A DNA stretch of 64,000 bases from Fibrobacter sp. (GTDB lineage Bacteria; Fibrobacterota; Fibrobacteria; Fibrobacterales; Fibrobacteraceae). The notes beneath the pieces are model-generated. The model was given only the letters and a program-made list of their open reading frames with translations, was not told the DNA's origin and ran no database searches. A program made the position numbers and the translations under genes. The first letter of the stretch is position 1; each line of letters opens with the position of its first letter. Below, one piece after another: positions 36,433 to 43,959 of the stretch. The stretch covers positions 62,001 through 126,000 of the forward strand of contig JAGCPZ010000027.1 in the NCBI GenBank assembly GCA_017965445.1, given 5' to 3'.

Positions 36433-36499
36433 TTGACAAAAGTAAGGAATCCTTACCGACTGTAGATGATTGCCGCCCCGACGAGGTTGAGTATTAAAA
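36433..36499 (+). pseudogene. scar: RhuM remnant joined to SMR 3' end
   Basis: The + frame reads DKSKESLPTVDDC, matching the CKESLLTANDG segment of the intact RhuM gene, with the same palindrome GTAAGGA-A-TCCTTAC (36442-36456). It runs into 24 bases (36465-36488) matching the 3' end of the SMR gene with about four differences. The piece is short, so the call is moderate. Confidence 0.5.
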
Positions 36500-36508
36500 C
36501 CGTTTTTG

Positions 36509-36548
36509 CCCCGCCTTTTCAGGACTGTAGGTGGGGAAGGAGTGAAAA
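36509..36548 (+). promoter_or_regulatory. short leader L3: hairpin plus ribosome site
   Basis: CCCCGCC (36509-36515) pairs with GGTGGGG (36530-36536); the loop is TTTTCAGGACTGTA. AAGGAGTGAAAA then leads to ATG 36549. Loop and spacing match L1 and L2 while the stem sequence differs but still pairs. Confidence 0.7.
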
Positions 36549-37430
36549 ATGAATGGAAAAGAGCTGATGCCGCCTGCCGAGAAGAACGAGATTATCGTTT
36601 ATCAGCCGGAGGGCGGGGAATTCCATATTGAAGTTCGGGTCGAAAACGAGACCGTCTGGCTTACGCAGGCCCAGATGGCGGAATTGTTCAACAGTACACG
36701 GAATAATGTAACCCTTCATATCAAGAATATTTTCCAAGAAAACGAACTGGATGCAAAGTCAGTATGTAAGGAATCCTTACTAACTGCAAATGACGGGAAA
36801 AAGTACCGAACGAAGATTTACAATCTTGATGTTATCATTTCCGTGGGCTATCGCGTGAAATCCATCCAAGGGACCCGCTTCCGTCAGTGGGCTAACCAGG
36901 TGCTTAAGGAGCACATGCTTAAGGGATTTAGCGTCAACCAAAGGCTTGTTTCGCACGAAAACAGGCTAGAAAACCTTGATTCCCGAGTTATTTATCTCGA
37001 AAAACAGGTGGATTTTTTCGTAAAAGCAAACCTACCGCCAAGCGAGGGTTTGCTGCCCGCGCATTCGCAGTGGAGCGGTTACGAGTTTGCCGTGCAGCTG
37101 GTGCGTTCTGCGAAAAAGGAACTGGTTATCATTGATCCGTTTGCCAACGACATGGTTCTGTCCCTTATGGCGAAACGTGCCGAAGGGGTAAATGCGGTTA
37201 TCTATTCTGCTAGAATTACCCATGCCATGAGGGAAGAAGAAGCCCGTCTGAACAGACAATTCCCGACGGTTCATCTAGAGAACATGCGCGAGGTCCACGA
37301 CCGTTTTGTCATCGTCGACGATGTTGTTTATCACGTGGGAGCGTCGTTCAAGGACCTTGGGAATCAGATGACAGCATTCTCGGTGCTGAATTTTGTCACC
37401 AAGGAACAAGTGCTTGCGATAGTGAGGTGA
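36549..37430 (+). CDS. rhuM: RhuM-family protein with C-terminal phospholipase D-like domain
   Basis: 293 residues. Residues 1-120 are RhuM (VRVENETVWLTQAQMAELFN, YNLDVIISVGYRVKS, FRQWANQVLKEHMLKGF). A short coiled segment (about 125-150) leads to a PLD-like domain: ELVIIDPFANDMVLSLMA and VHDRFVIVDDVVYHVGASFK with the HxRF variant of the HKD motif. A nucleic-acid-processing or DNA-binding role is plausible; the family's function is unsettled. A palindrome (36766-36780) sits in the codons after ENELDAKS. The stop TGA (37428-37430) belongs to the SMR repeat that follows. Confidence 0.82.
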   Translation: MNGKELMPPAEKNEIIVYQPEGGEFHIEVRVENETVWLTQAQMAELFNSTRNNVTLHIKNIFQENELDAKSVCKESLLTANDGKKYRTKIYNLDVIISVGYRVKSIQGTRFRQWANQVLKEHMLKGFSVNQRLVSHENRLENLDSRVIYLEKQVDFFVKANLPPSEGLLPAHSQWSGYEFAVQLVRSAKKELVIIDPFANDMVLSLMAKRAEGVNAVIYSARITHAMREEEARLNRQFPTVHLENMREVHDRFVIVDDVVYHVGASFKDLGNQMTAFSVLNFVTKEQVLAIVR

Positions 37431-37715
37431 TGGCCTCGCCAAACACAAAGTGCGCGAGCGTTACCGAAAACCACGCCCGTGCCCTTGAACATATAGGCCC
37501 GGCTCACGTCCATCCGCTTGATAATCTGCTGCCACAGCACCGCGTAGATGCCGAGCACGCCCACCGTGCAGGCAAGGAAAGCGATGTACCCCGGCGAGAG
37601 GAACTCCCGCTGCGACGCGAGCTTCGAGAACACCCCCGAGGTTGTGTAAATGAAGAACGTGCCAATCAGGGCGATGTATTTAAGGACTGTGAGCATCTGA
37701 TGGGGAATATAGAAT
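37426..37715 (-). pseudogene. SMR-like transporter, copy C (frameshifted and truncated)
   Basis: From ATG 37696 the frame follows copy A for about 78 residues (to GTGVVFG), then a two-base deletion shifts it. The nucleotide match resumes through GGTGATGGCCTCGCC and stops at the end of the RhuM gene. The last helices are lost. The upstream match ends near 37715. Confidence 0.85.
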
Positions 37716-37758
37716 TGTTATAATCGCCTCGCTTTTGCGTTAGGGGCGGATGCCAGGG

Positions 37759-38051
37759 AAACGCCCTGCCGGAACAGGCGGAGTCGGGAAAATGGGCGAC
37801 AAAAAGCGAATTCTACTGGGCATTTTTTGCAAAACAAGCGAAATTGTCCACTTCTATTAGACAATATTCAGTTTATGGAGCAATGGCACGTTCTCGGCAC
37901 GTTGACGGCACTTCAATCAAACTTTTTTTGAAAAACGCTTGACAATGACACCCTGAAAATTTATATTAGTGCACAAGTGAGTAGTTTTGTTCACGAAAAA
38001 CAATTGAAGACCCGCAATTTCAAGCTTGTTTGCGGGAAGGAGTGAAAGATG
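37759..38051 (+). repeat. leader repeat L2
   Basis: Near-identical to L1: promoter TTGACA-17-TATATT (37939-37967), hairpin CCCGCAA/TTGCGGG (38011-38036) with CAAGCTTG in the loop instead of CAGGCCTG, then AAGGAGTG. Differences from L1 in the loop keep the palindrome. The downstream frame is only 31 codons. Confidence 0.85.
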
Positions 38052-38144
38052 AAGAATGATGTGACCGTTGTGCCGGTCAAGAAGCCTAGAATTCCCCTTA
38101 TAAAAACCTGCTCAAGCCACGAATGTACATCGTTCGCGGGGTAA
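38049..38144 (+). CDS. 31-residue reading frame behind leader L2
   Basis: MKNDVTVVPVKKPRIPLIK... to TAA at 38144. It has the leader's strong ribosome site but no recognised domain. It may be a remnant of a lost cargo gene or a leader peptide. No terminator is visible before the next promoter. Confidence 0.3.
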   Translation: MKNDVTVVPVKKPRIPLIKTCSSHECTSFAG

Positions 38145-38161
38145 AAACGATTGAATTATAC

Positions 38162-38190
38162 TTGACGGGAATTTGTAGATTATGTATATT
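38162..38190 (+). promoter_or_regulatory. promoter of the BrnT-like pair
   Basis: TTGACG, 17 bases, TATATT; the toxin ATG (38203) lies 12 bases downstream of the -10 box. Confidence 0.65.
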
Positions 38191-38202
38191 ATAAATATAG
38201 AG

Positions 38203-38490
38203 ATGAAGGTGCGATTTGATGCGGGGAAGGCTCTCGTGGTCAAGCAGAAGCATAACATCGATATGGAATCAGTAAGGCAAGAAATCCTTGCGGGCCGATT
38301 TGTCACTAGGATGGTTAATAACCAAACAGAACATAAGGGTCAAAGAATGTTTCTTGTTCTTGTGGATGGGTATGTTCATTGCGTTCCGTTTATTGAGGAA
38401 AACGATGGAACATATTTCCTCAAGACAGCTTTCAAAAGCCGTTTGTATCAAAGGAGGTTTGAAAATGGCGAACTCGAAATTCATAGATGA
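38203..38490 (+). CDS. BrnT-like toxin
   Basis: 95 residues from ATG 38203 (MKVRFDAGKALVVKQKHNID). The phrases GQRMFLVLVDGYVHCVPFI and FLKTAFKSRLYQRRF match small BrnT/DUF4258-type RNase toxins. An upstream ATG (38182) overlaps the promoter and is rejected. Its 3' end overlaps the antitoxin by 26 bases. Confidence 0.65.
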   Translation: MKVRFDAGKALVVKQKHNIDMESVRQEILAGRFVTRMVNNQTEHKGQRMFLVLVDGYVHCVPFIEENDGTYFLKTAFKSRLYQRRFENGELEIHR

Positions 38491-38752
38491 GCCGATAGAT
38501 GACGAAGAACGCGCTTTGATGGAAGCAGTGGAAAATGACGAAACAGTTCCGCTTTCGCACGAAGAGGAAGAACGGATTCGGGCTGACATTATGTCTGCTT
38601 CGGCGAAGAACATCACTATTCGTATGCAGCTCGATGATCTGAACGGCATCAAGAAAATGGCGAAGGCCGCGGGCATGCCTTACCAGACGCTCATCAATTC
38701 CATCATCCACCGTTACGTGACGGGTGGTATCGTATTCAAGGTCGCGGTGTAG
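38465..38752 (+). CDS. CopG/BrnA-like antitoxin
   Basis: 95 residues from ATG 38465 (after AAAGGAGGTTTG). An acidic N-terminus (DEPIDDEERALMEAVE) for toxin binding is followed by KNITIRMQLDDLNGIKKMAKAAGMPYQ, the ribbon-helix-helix-type DNA-binding part with the usual toxin/antitoxin order of BrnT-BrnA. Confidence 0.72.
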   Translation: MANSKFIDEPIDDEERALMEAVENDETVPLSHEEEERIRADIMSASAKNITIRMQLDDLNGIKKMAKAAGMPYQTLINSIIHRYVTGGIVFKVAV

Positions 38753-38775
38753 GCTAATCACCACATGCGGCCAAT

Positions 38776-38797
38776 ATGGCCGAATTTGGCCATTTTT
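38776..38797 (+). terminator. terminator of the BrnT-like pair
   Basis: ATGGCC, 6-base loop, GGCCAT, then TTTT; 23 bases after the antitoxin stop. Confidence 0.6.
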
Positions 38798-38809
38798 AGT
38801 CTTTAAGTG

Positions 38810-38838
38810 TTGACAATGACGTGTTCCTGAAGTGTATT
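38810..38838 (+). promoter_or_regulatory. promoter ahead of the DUF4143 pseudogene
   Basis: TTGACA, 17 bases, TGTATT. Confidence 0.5.
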
Positions 38839-38949
38839 TGATGGTGAACAAATGTGTAGAAACGCGGGCGTTTTTATTGAAAAGTGTTAAAAAATATTGC
38901 CTAAAACGTTTGAAAAGTGTATGTTTTTATAGCAAAAAGTGATTGAAAA

Positions 38950-39452
38950 ATGCTATACCGGAAGATTCAAAGGCGACGTGATTCCATCGATGATGGAAAA
39001 CAAAAGTTTCTGCAATAACGGATGTCAAGTTTCCCTTGATTGAGTCTTCAACCAAGAACCTGTTGAAACTGTATCTTAATGACGTCGGCATCCTTACCGG
39101 GGTGCTGTATGGCTCGAATATTTCTGCGGTGCTGAACGATGTCCCCAGCATTAATCTTGGCGCGGTTTATGAAACTGTCGTTGCGCAAGAACTGAAAGCT
39201 CATGGTAAGAAACTCTTTTATTACGACAATCGGCACAAGGGCGAAGTGGATTTTTTGATAGATGATTTTGATTCGCTTTCTGTTGTCCCGATAGAAGTGA
39301 AATCTGGCAGAGATTATCGGGTTCATAGCGCTATCGACAACTTGCTCAAAACGAACGAGAACGCAAAAGGGATTGTGCTGTCCAATAGTTCCAAGGTGGT
39401 GCAAAAAGGTTCGGTGCTATATTTGCCGATATACTTTGTGATGTTCCTTTAA
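38950..39452 (+). pseudogene. AAA_14/DUF4143 ATPase with internal deletion
   Basis: An ATG at 38950 gives MLYRKIQRRRDS..., the usual start of these ATPases, but stops at 39018. In another frame, open from about 38994, ITDVKFPLIESS and LKLYLNDVGILTGVLYG continue to 39452 as an intact DUF4143 C-terminus with FYYDNRHKGEVDFLIDD and VEVKSG-like IEVKSGRDY. The whole ATP-binding domain between them is lost. An intact relative follows at 39579. Confidence 0.75.
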
Positions 39453-39484
39453 AATGGTCAAATTTGACATCTTTTTAGGAAAAC

Positions 39485-39564
39485 TGCGCATTATTGGCTT
39501 TTTCTACAAAAAATACCTTGCGCACTATTGTAAAATCGAGTATATTTTACTTTGCGTACTATTG
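39485..39564 (+). repeat. three TGCGYAYTATTG direct repeats at 34-bp spacing
   Basis: TGCGCATTATTG (39485), TGCGCACTATTG (39519) and TGCGTACTATTG (39553) are exactly 34 bases apart. The middle copy overlaps a -35 box (TTGCGC, 39518-39523) whose -10 is TATATT (39541-39546, spacer 17); the third lies downstream of the start site. Operator for the next gene is the natural reading. Confidence 0.65.
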
Positions 39565-39578
39565 AAGCGAGGGAATTC

Positions 39579-40943
39579 ATGGAAATCCAGAGAAAAGCCT
39601 ACAACCGTCTTGTGGAATGGAAAAAAGAGTCCAAGGGGAAGAGTGCCCTGCTGATAGAGGGGGCTCGTCGAATCGGCAAATCCACTGTGGCGGAGCGGTT
39701 TGGTGAACGAGAATACAAGTCGTACATCCTTGTCGATTTCAACAAGGCTTCCAAAAAGATTCGCGATAATTTTGAAACGAACTTGAACAATCTGGATGTT
39801 TTCTTCCAGGTCCTGTCTCTGGAATACAATAAGCCACTATTCAAAAGAGAGTCGCTGATTATCTTTGACGAAATCCAGAAATTCCCGAAGGCGCGGGAAT
39901 CGATAAAGTATCTTGTGGCGGATGGTCGCTACGATTTCGTCGAGACGGGGTCGCTGATTTCTATCAAGGAAAATGTCGATGACATAACGATTCCCTCCGA
40001 AGAAGAAAAATTGAAAATGTACCCTTGCGATTTCAAGGAATTCGCTAGGGCTTTGGGCGAAGATGTTTTGCTAGATTACATTAGCAAATGCTTTGCCGAA
40101 AAGAAACCTCTAGAAGACCATTTCCATAAGCGTGCAACGCGCCTTTTTAGAGAGTATATGCTGGTGGGGGGTATGCCTCAAAGCATTGTGGCGTATGCAG
40201 AGAATAATCGGGATTTTTCGAAGAGCGACAAGGAAAAACGGAAGATTCTGGACCTTTATCGCGATGATATCAGGAAGGCATCTAAGCGCTATAATTCCAA
40301 GGTCTCTGCGATTTTTGAAAACATTCCGGGTTACCTTTCGACTCACGAGAAAAAAATTGTCCTTACCGAGATTGACAAGTCCAATGCGGCGACCTTCTCC
40401 AAATATGATGAACCGCTATTTTGGCTTGATGACTCGATGATTTGCAACCTTTGTTATAAATGCGATGATCCCAATGTCGGCTTCGCCCTTAACAAAAACG
40501 ATTCGTTGGTCAAGTGCTATCTATGCGATACGGGCCTTTTGGTGAGCCTTGCTTTCAGTGAAAATGAAATCGCGTCGAACCAGTTGTATAAGGCCATTAT
40601 GGATGGCAAACTGTCGCTGAACGAGGGAATGCTCCATGAAAACATGATTGCGCAGATGATTCGGGCCAAAGGGCGAAAACTATTTTTCTATACGGAATAC
40701 GATGCTGCAAAGCATCGCAATTTTATGGAGATAGACTTCTTGCTTTCTAATGAAAGCAAGGTCAATTTCAAGGTGTTCCCGATAGAGGTTAAATCCTCGA
40801 AAAATTATACGACAACGTCGTTGGGCAAGTTCAAGGATAAATTTAAGAAGCGGGTAGGGGAGTCTATCATAGTCCACCCGAAGCAGTTTGCGATGGATGG
40901 TGGGGTAATGAAGATTCCGTCTTACATGGCTTGGTGTATTTAA
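39579..40943 (+). CDS. AAA_14/DUF4143 ATPase
   Basis: 454 residues from ATG 39579 (after GCGAGGG). Walker A is EGARRIGKST (27-36), Walker B is ESLIIFDEIQKFP (about 96), and ETGSLISIKEN is sensor 1. The C-terminal half has LCDTGLLVSL and FMEIDFLLS...FPIEVKSSKNY, the PD-(D/E)XK-like strand. It differs strongly from the copy at 34225, so they are separate lineages. It likely controls itself through the 34-bp repeats. Confidence 0.85.
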   Translation: MEIQRKAYNRLVEWKKESKGKSALLIEGARRIGKSTVAERFGEREYKSYILVDFNKASKKIRDNFETNLNNLDVFFQVLSLEYNKPLFKRESLIIFDEIQKFPKARESIKYLVADGRYDFVETGSLISIKENVDDITIPSEEEKLKMYPCDFKEFARALGEDVLLDYISKCFAEKKPLEDHFHKRATRLFREYMLVGGMPQSIVAYAENNRDFSKSDKEKRKILDLYRDDIRKASKRYNSKVSAIFENIPGYLSTHEKKIVLTEIDKSNAATFSKYDEPLFWLDDSMICNLCYKCDDPNVGFALNKNDSLVKCYLCDTGLLVSLAFSENEIASNQLYKAIMDGKLSLNEGMLHENMIAQMIRAKGRKLFFYTEYDAAKHRNFMEIDFLLSNESKVNFKVFPIEVKSSKNYTTTSLGKFKDKFKKRVGESIIVHPKQFAMDGGVMKIPSYMAWCI

Positions 40944-40992
40944 AAAATTGAAAGGTGCATAAAATGATGTATATTTACCCTTGGAGTATATC

Positions 40993-41949
40993 ATGCCGAA
41001 GTTTTCTTTTGTGATACCCTGCTACCGCTCCGAAAAGACCATCACGACCGTGGTCGAAGAAATCAAGAGCGAAATGGTCGCCAAACGTCCGGGGGATGAT
41101 TACGAAATCGTATTGGTGAACGATTGCAGCCCCGATAACGTGTGGAGCGTCATCGAGAAACTGGCCGAGACGGAGAAGAACGTTATCGGCATCAATCTGG
41201 CGAAAAATTTTGGGCAGCATTCCGCGCTTATGGCGGGCTACGGCAAGTGTTCCGGCGAATACGTTGTTTCGCTGGACGACGACGGCCAGGCCCCGCTGGA
41301 TTCCCTGAACGAACTGATTACCAAGCTGGAAGAAGGCTACGACGTGGTGTACGCCTACTACCGCGAGGTCAAGCAGAACTTGTTCCGCCGTTTCGGCTCG
41401 TGGATGGCGGGCAAGATGGGCGAGATGATGCTGGATCCGCCCAAGGACATGAAGGGCAGCAGCTTCTACATCGCACGCAATTTCGTGATTCGTGAAATGT
41501 GCAACTACCGGAACGCCTTCCCTTACCTGGTGGGTTTGGTTCTGCGCATCACCCGCAAGATTGCCTGGGTTGAAACGAATCATCGCTCGCGTTTGCAGGG
41601 AACATCGGGTTATTCCTTCGCACGCCTGCTGGGCCTGTGGCTGAACGGTTTTACGGCTTTCTCGGTCAAGCCCCTACGCGCAAGCACATTCCTCGGGTTC
41701 TTCTTCGCGTTCCTGGGTTTCGCGTTTTCGGTACTTGTTGTTGTCCGCAGGCTGCTTGGCCTCACAACGGTAGATGGTTGGAGTACCATCATCGCGCTGA
41801 TTCTGATTATCGGCGGACTTATCCTGATGATGCTCGGCCTTATCGGCGAATACATCGGCCGCATCTACATCTGCATTAACGATTCCCCGCAGTATGTGAT
41901 TAAAGAAGTTAAGGGATTACTCACAAAAGAACGCGACGACGCCCGTTAA
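40993..41949 (+). CDS. GT2 glycosyltransferase with C-terminal membrane helices (GtrB-like)
   Basis: 318 residues from ATG 40993, eight bases after GGAG. SFVIPCYRSEKTITTVVEEI, VNDCSPDNVW and SLDDDGQAP are the GT-A motifs; two strong helices and LIGEYIGRIYICINDSPQYVI end the protein. It should charge undecaprenyl phosphate with a sugar. It is GC-richer than the island genes on both sides and has no glycan gene next to it. Confidence 0.82.
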   Translation: MPKFSFVIPCYRSEKTITTVVEEIKSEMVAKRPGDDYEIVLVNDCSPDNVWSVIEKLAETEKNVIGINLAKNFGQHSALMAGYGKCSGEYVVSLDDDGQAPLDSLNELITKLEEGYDVVYAYYREVKQNLFRRFGSWMAGKMGEMMLDPPKDMKGSSFYIARNFVIREMCNYRNAFPYLVGLVLRITRKIAWVETNHRSRLQGTSGYSFARLLGLWLNGFTAFSVKPLRASTFLGFFFAFLGFAFSVLVVVRRLLGLTTVDGWSTIIALILIIGGLILMMLGLIGEYIGRIYICINDSPQYVIKEVKGLLTKERDDAR

Positions 41950-41982
41950 GATAAGGGCAATCACTAAATTTCCGTGTAAGCG

Positions 41983-42000
41983 GAGCTCTTTAAAGAGCTC
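41983..42000. terminator. 18-bp perfect palindrome after the GT2 gene
   Basis: GAGCTCTTTAAAGAGCTC is self-complementary. There is no long T run, so termination is uncertain; it may be a protein-binding site. Confidence 0.35.
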
Positions 42001-42032
42001 TAGTCACATCAATCGGTAATTGGATGCTTTGG

Positions 42033-43514
42033 TCATTTTACCTCCCAATGACCGCCTTTGTCGGGACCTATACGTTTGATGAGACCTAGCTGTTTTAGTT
42101 TCTTAATCGCTCGCTCGATGGTTGGACGTGTAAGTTTTTTGCTTTTAGCTAAAAAGGCGGTTGTTGTATATGGATCTGTCTTTATCACGCTGAATACAAT
42201 TTTTTCCTTATCGGAAAGCCCTTTTATCGCGCTGTTCTTTTCTCCATCATTTTCTCCATCATTTTCTCCATCATTTTTCATTAAAGGATTAGAGCTTTTT
42301 AGTAGGTTCTCTCGGTAGATGGTAACCTTAAAATCTCCATCATCTTTCCATACAGGGGCCAAAAGTCCCCATTCTCTACACTTGTTGATGATGTCTTCCG
42401 TTCCGGTTCCAGCGCGTTCCACATAACCTGCTAGGTACATTGCATTTGCAAGGTGCGGGTTGACAGGAATGGATTTGTGCGGCTTGGTAAGTTTTGTAAT
42501 GGTCATGCCACGCGGAAGGGCTCCTGGGCTCATCACTTCGAGCCTGTCGCTGAAGAGCATTACTTGTACGCTGGCGTTGCTTGTATAATCACGATGGCAA
42601 ACTGCATTCACTATGGCTTCTTTTACTGCATCATAAGGCAATTCAAATTTTGTCGGTACGGCGGCAGTTTCACCACTATCGCGCGTACCCACCCAGTTTC
42701 GAATGTGGGACATCACGAAATATGTCGCTTGGTCTACAAGTTCAAAGACATCTCCCTTGTAAATTTGGTAGTCGGCTAGTGGTTTTGAAACTTGATTTGC
42801 AAAGAATTGTATGCATTTGACTTCGGAGGTTATGAAATGTTTTTGAGGATTCTTGCCAAACAGTAGTGCCGTCGGATTGAGAATTCTGCCGATATCGTTT
42901 ATAAGCCCCAAAGAAGTCAAGATCCGTTCGGTGGATGCTCCCTTGGAAATCTTAAAGTCTCTTTTTTCCCTTGCGTGCTTTACGAAAGAACGAATTTTAT
43001 TTTTGCTTAGGTTTGCTAATTGTATGTCCGCATTTGTTGATTCGTCAAATGGTTTTGTACAGATGTAATCCCTTGATGAAAGGTAGTTGACTAGGGCTTC
43101 GTAAACTAAATTTTGTAGTTCAGCATAATTGGAAAATTTTTTACGTACTGTATCGGTGGAAACTTTATGAATGAAGTTTTCTTGTTTGATGTCTCGGATT
43201 TTATGTCTGTTCAATACGAAGCAAATGCGTTCTTTGTTTTGCCTGCCTGCTTCGTTATATTCTTGTTCTGTTGCGGATATGCCTTGGCTGTTTACATTGC
43301 CGTAGGTTGAGCCGAGTATTCCTAAATAAATGTCGCTGTCGACAATTTCGTTCAGATAAACATCCGATGGGCCTCGCTCTTGTGCGGGAACTTCTTCGAA
43401 AAGAAATACATCAAAGAAACGTCTAAGAATTATATCGTTGCGGATGTATTTTGCTAGTTGTTTACGTTCTTTTGCGAATTCTTTTTGAACACTGCTGATG
43501 AATATCTTTTTCAT
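42033..43514 (-). CDS. DUF4062 protein with ATP-binding and winged-helix domains
   Basis: 493 residues. Residues 1-130 are DUF4062 (KKIFISSVQKEFAKERKQL, YLGILGSTYG). Residues about 190-400 form an AlbA_2/HATPase_c_4-type region with EAIVNAVCHRDYTSNASVQV and PGALPRGMT. Three NDGE-type units (NDGENDGENDGE) then link to a winged helix at the C-terminus (TTTAFLAKSKKLTRPTIERAIKKL). The first domain has a TIR-like fold in related proteins, and the position in a defence island suggests an antiviral or regulatory role; this is inference. Confidence 0.75.
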   Translation of the reverse strand: MKKIFISSVQKEFAKERKQLAKYIRNDIILRRFFDVFLFEEVPAQERGPSDVYLNEIVDSDIYLGILGSTYGNVNSQGISATEQEYNEAGRQNKERICFVLNRHKIRDIKQENFIHKVSTDTVRKKFSNYAELQNLVYEALVNYLSSRDYICTKPFDESTNADIQLANLSKNKIRSFVKHAREKRDFKISKGASTERILTSLGLINDIGRILNPTALLFGKNPQKHFITSEVKCIQFFANQVSKPLADYQIYKGDVFELVDQATYFVMSHIRNWVGTRDSGETAAVPTKFELPYDAVKEAIVNAVCHRDYTSNASVQVMLFSDRLEVMSPGALPRGMTITKLTKPHKSIPVNPHLANAMYLAGYVERAGTGTEDIINKCREWGLLAPVWKDDGDFKVTIYRENLLKSSNPLMKNDGENDGENDGEKNSAIKGLSDKEKIVFSVIKTDPYTTTAFLAKSKKLTRPTIERAIKKLKQLGLIKRIGPDKGGHWEVK

Positions 43515-43562
43515 TTTTAAAAAGCCTCTTGTCGAAATATATAAAATATTTATAAAAATTAA

Positions 43563-43608
43563 TACACCTATTGCATCTATTAAAATTTTAAATTATATTA
43601 TAGGTGTA
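43563..43608 (+). promoter_or_regulatory. higBA promoter and operator
   Basis: TTGCAT (43571-43576), 17 bases, TATATT (43594-43599). The inverted repeat TACACCTAT (43563-43571) and ATAGGTGTA (43600-43608) encloses the promoter, as expected for autoregulation by the antitoxin. Confidence 0.72.
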
Positions 43609-43627
43609 GTAAAATTAAGAGGTTGAA

Positions 43628-43951
43628 ATGCAGGTTGTGTTCGCAGACAAAGAATTAGCTCGCTGCGCGGGCGACAGGGCCTATGCTGTGCGAAAGTTGG
43701 GGCAACGACGGGCGGATGTTTATTCGGTAAGAATAGACGCCTTGCTTCGAGCTGTTGATTTGGATTCATTGAAATATGTGGCGGGGCGTTTTCATGAATT
43801 GGTTGGCGACCGTGCGGGGCAATGGGCGTGCGATTTAGATCATCCGTATCGGCTTATATTCAAGCCGGTTTTAAATAGTGACGGGAATATCGTCGGATTG
43901 ATTGTGGAACAAACTGTTTCTATCTTAGAAATTGTAGATTATCATAAGTAG
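43628..43951 (+). CDS. higB: HigB-like toxin
   Basis: 107 residues, RelE/HigB fold: RRADVYSVRIDALLRAVDLDSLK, then ACDLDHPYRLIFKPV and the late ILEIVDYHK. The order toxin before antitoxin is that of HigBA. The ATG follows AAGAGG. Predicted ribosome-dependent mRNase. Confidence 0.82.
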   Translation: MQVVFADKELARCAGDRAYAVRKLGQRRADVYSVRIDALLRAVDLDSLKYVAGRFHELVGDRAGQWACDLDHPYRLIFKPVLNSDGNIVGLIVEQTVSILEIVDYHK

Positions 43952-43959
43952 GAGCTCTT

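Noticed and set aside
30893..38060. Classical integron or transposon
   Set aside because: No integrase or transposase gene and no attC-like or paired terminal repeats were found in the island; the only transposase-like gene is the Rpn protein at 153-1151.
39485..39564. CRISPR-like array
   Set aside because: Only three 12-base units, in a promoter and without cas genes; operator sites fit better. No CRISPR array was seen anywhere in the window.
41983..42000. Strong terminator after the GtrB-like gene
   Set aside because: A perfect palindrome but without a T run, so it is reported only with low confidence.
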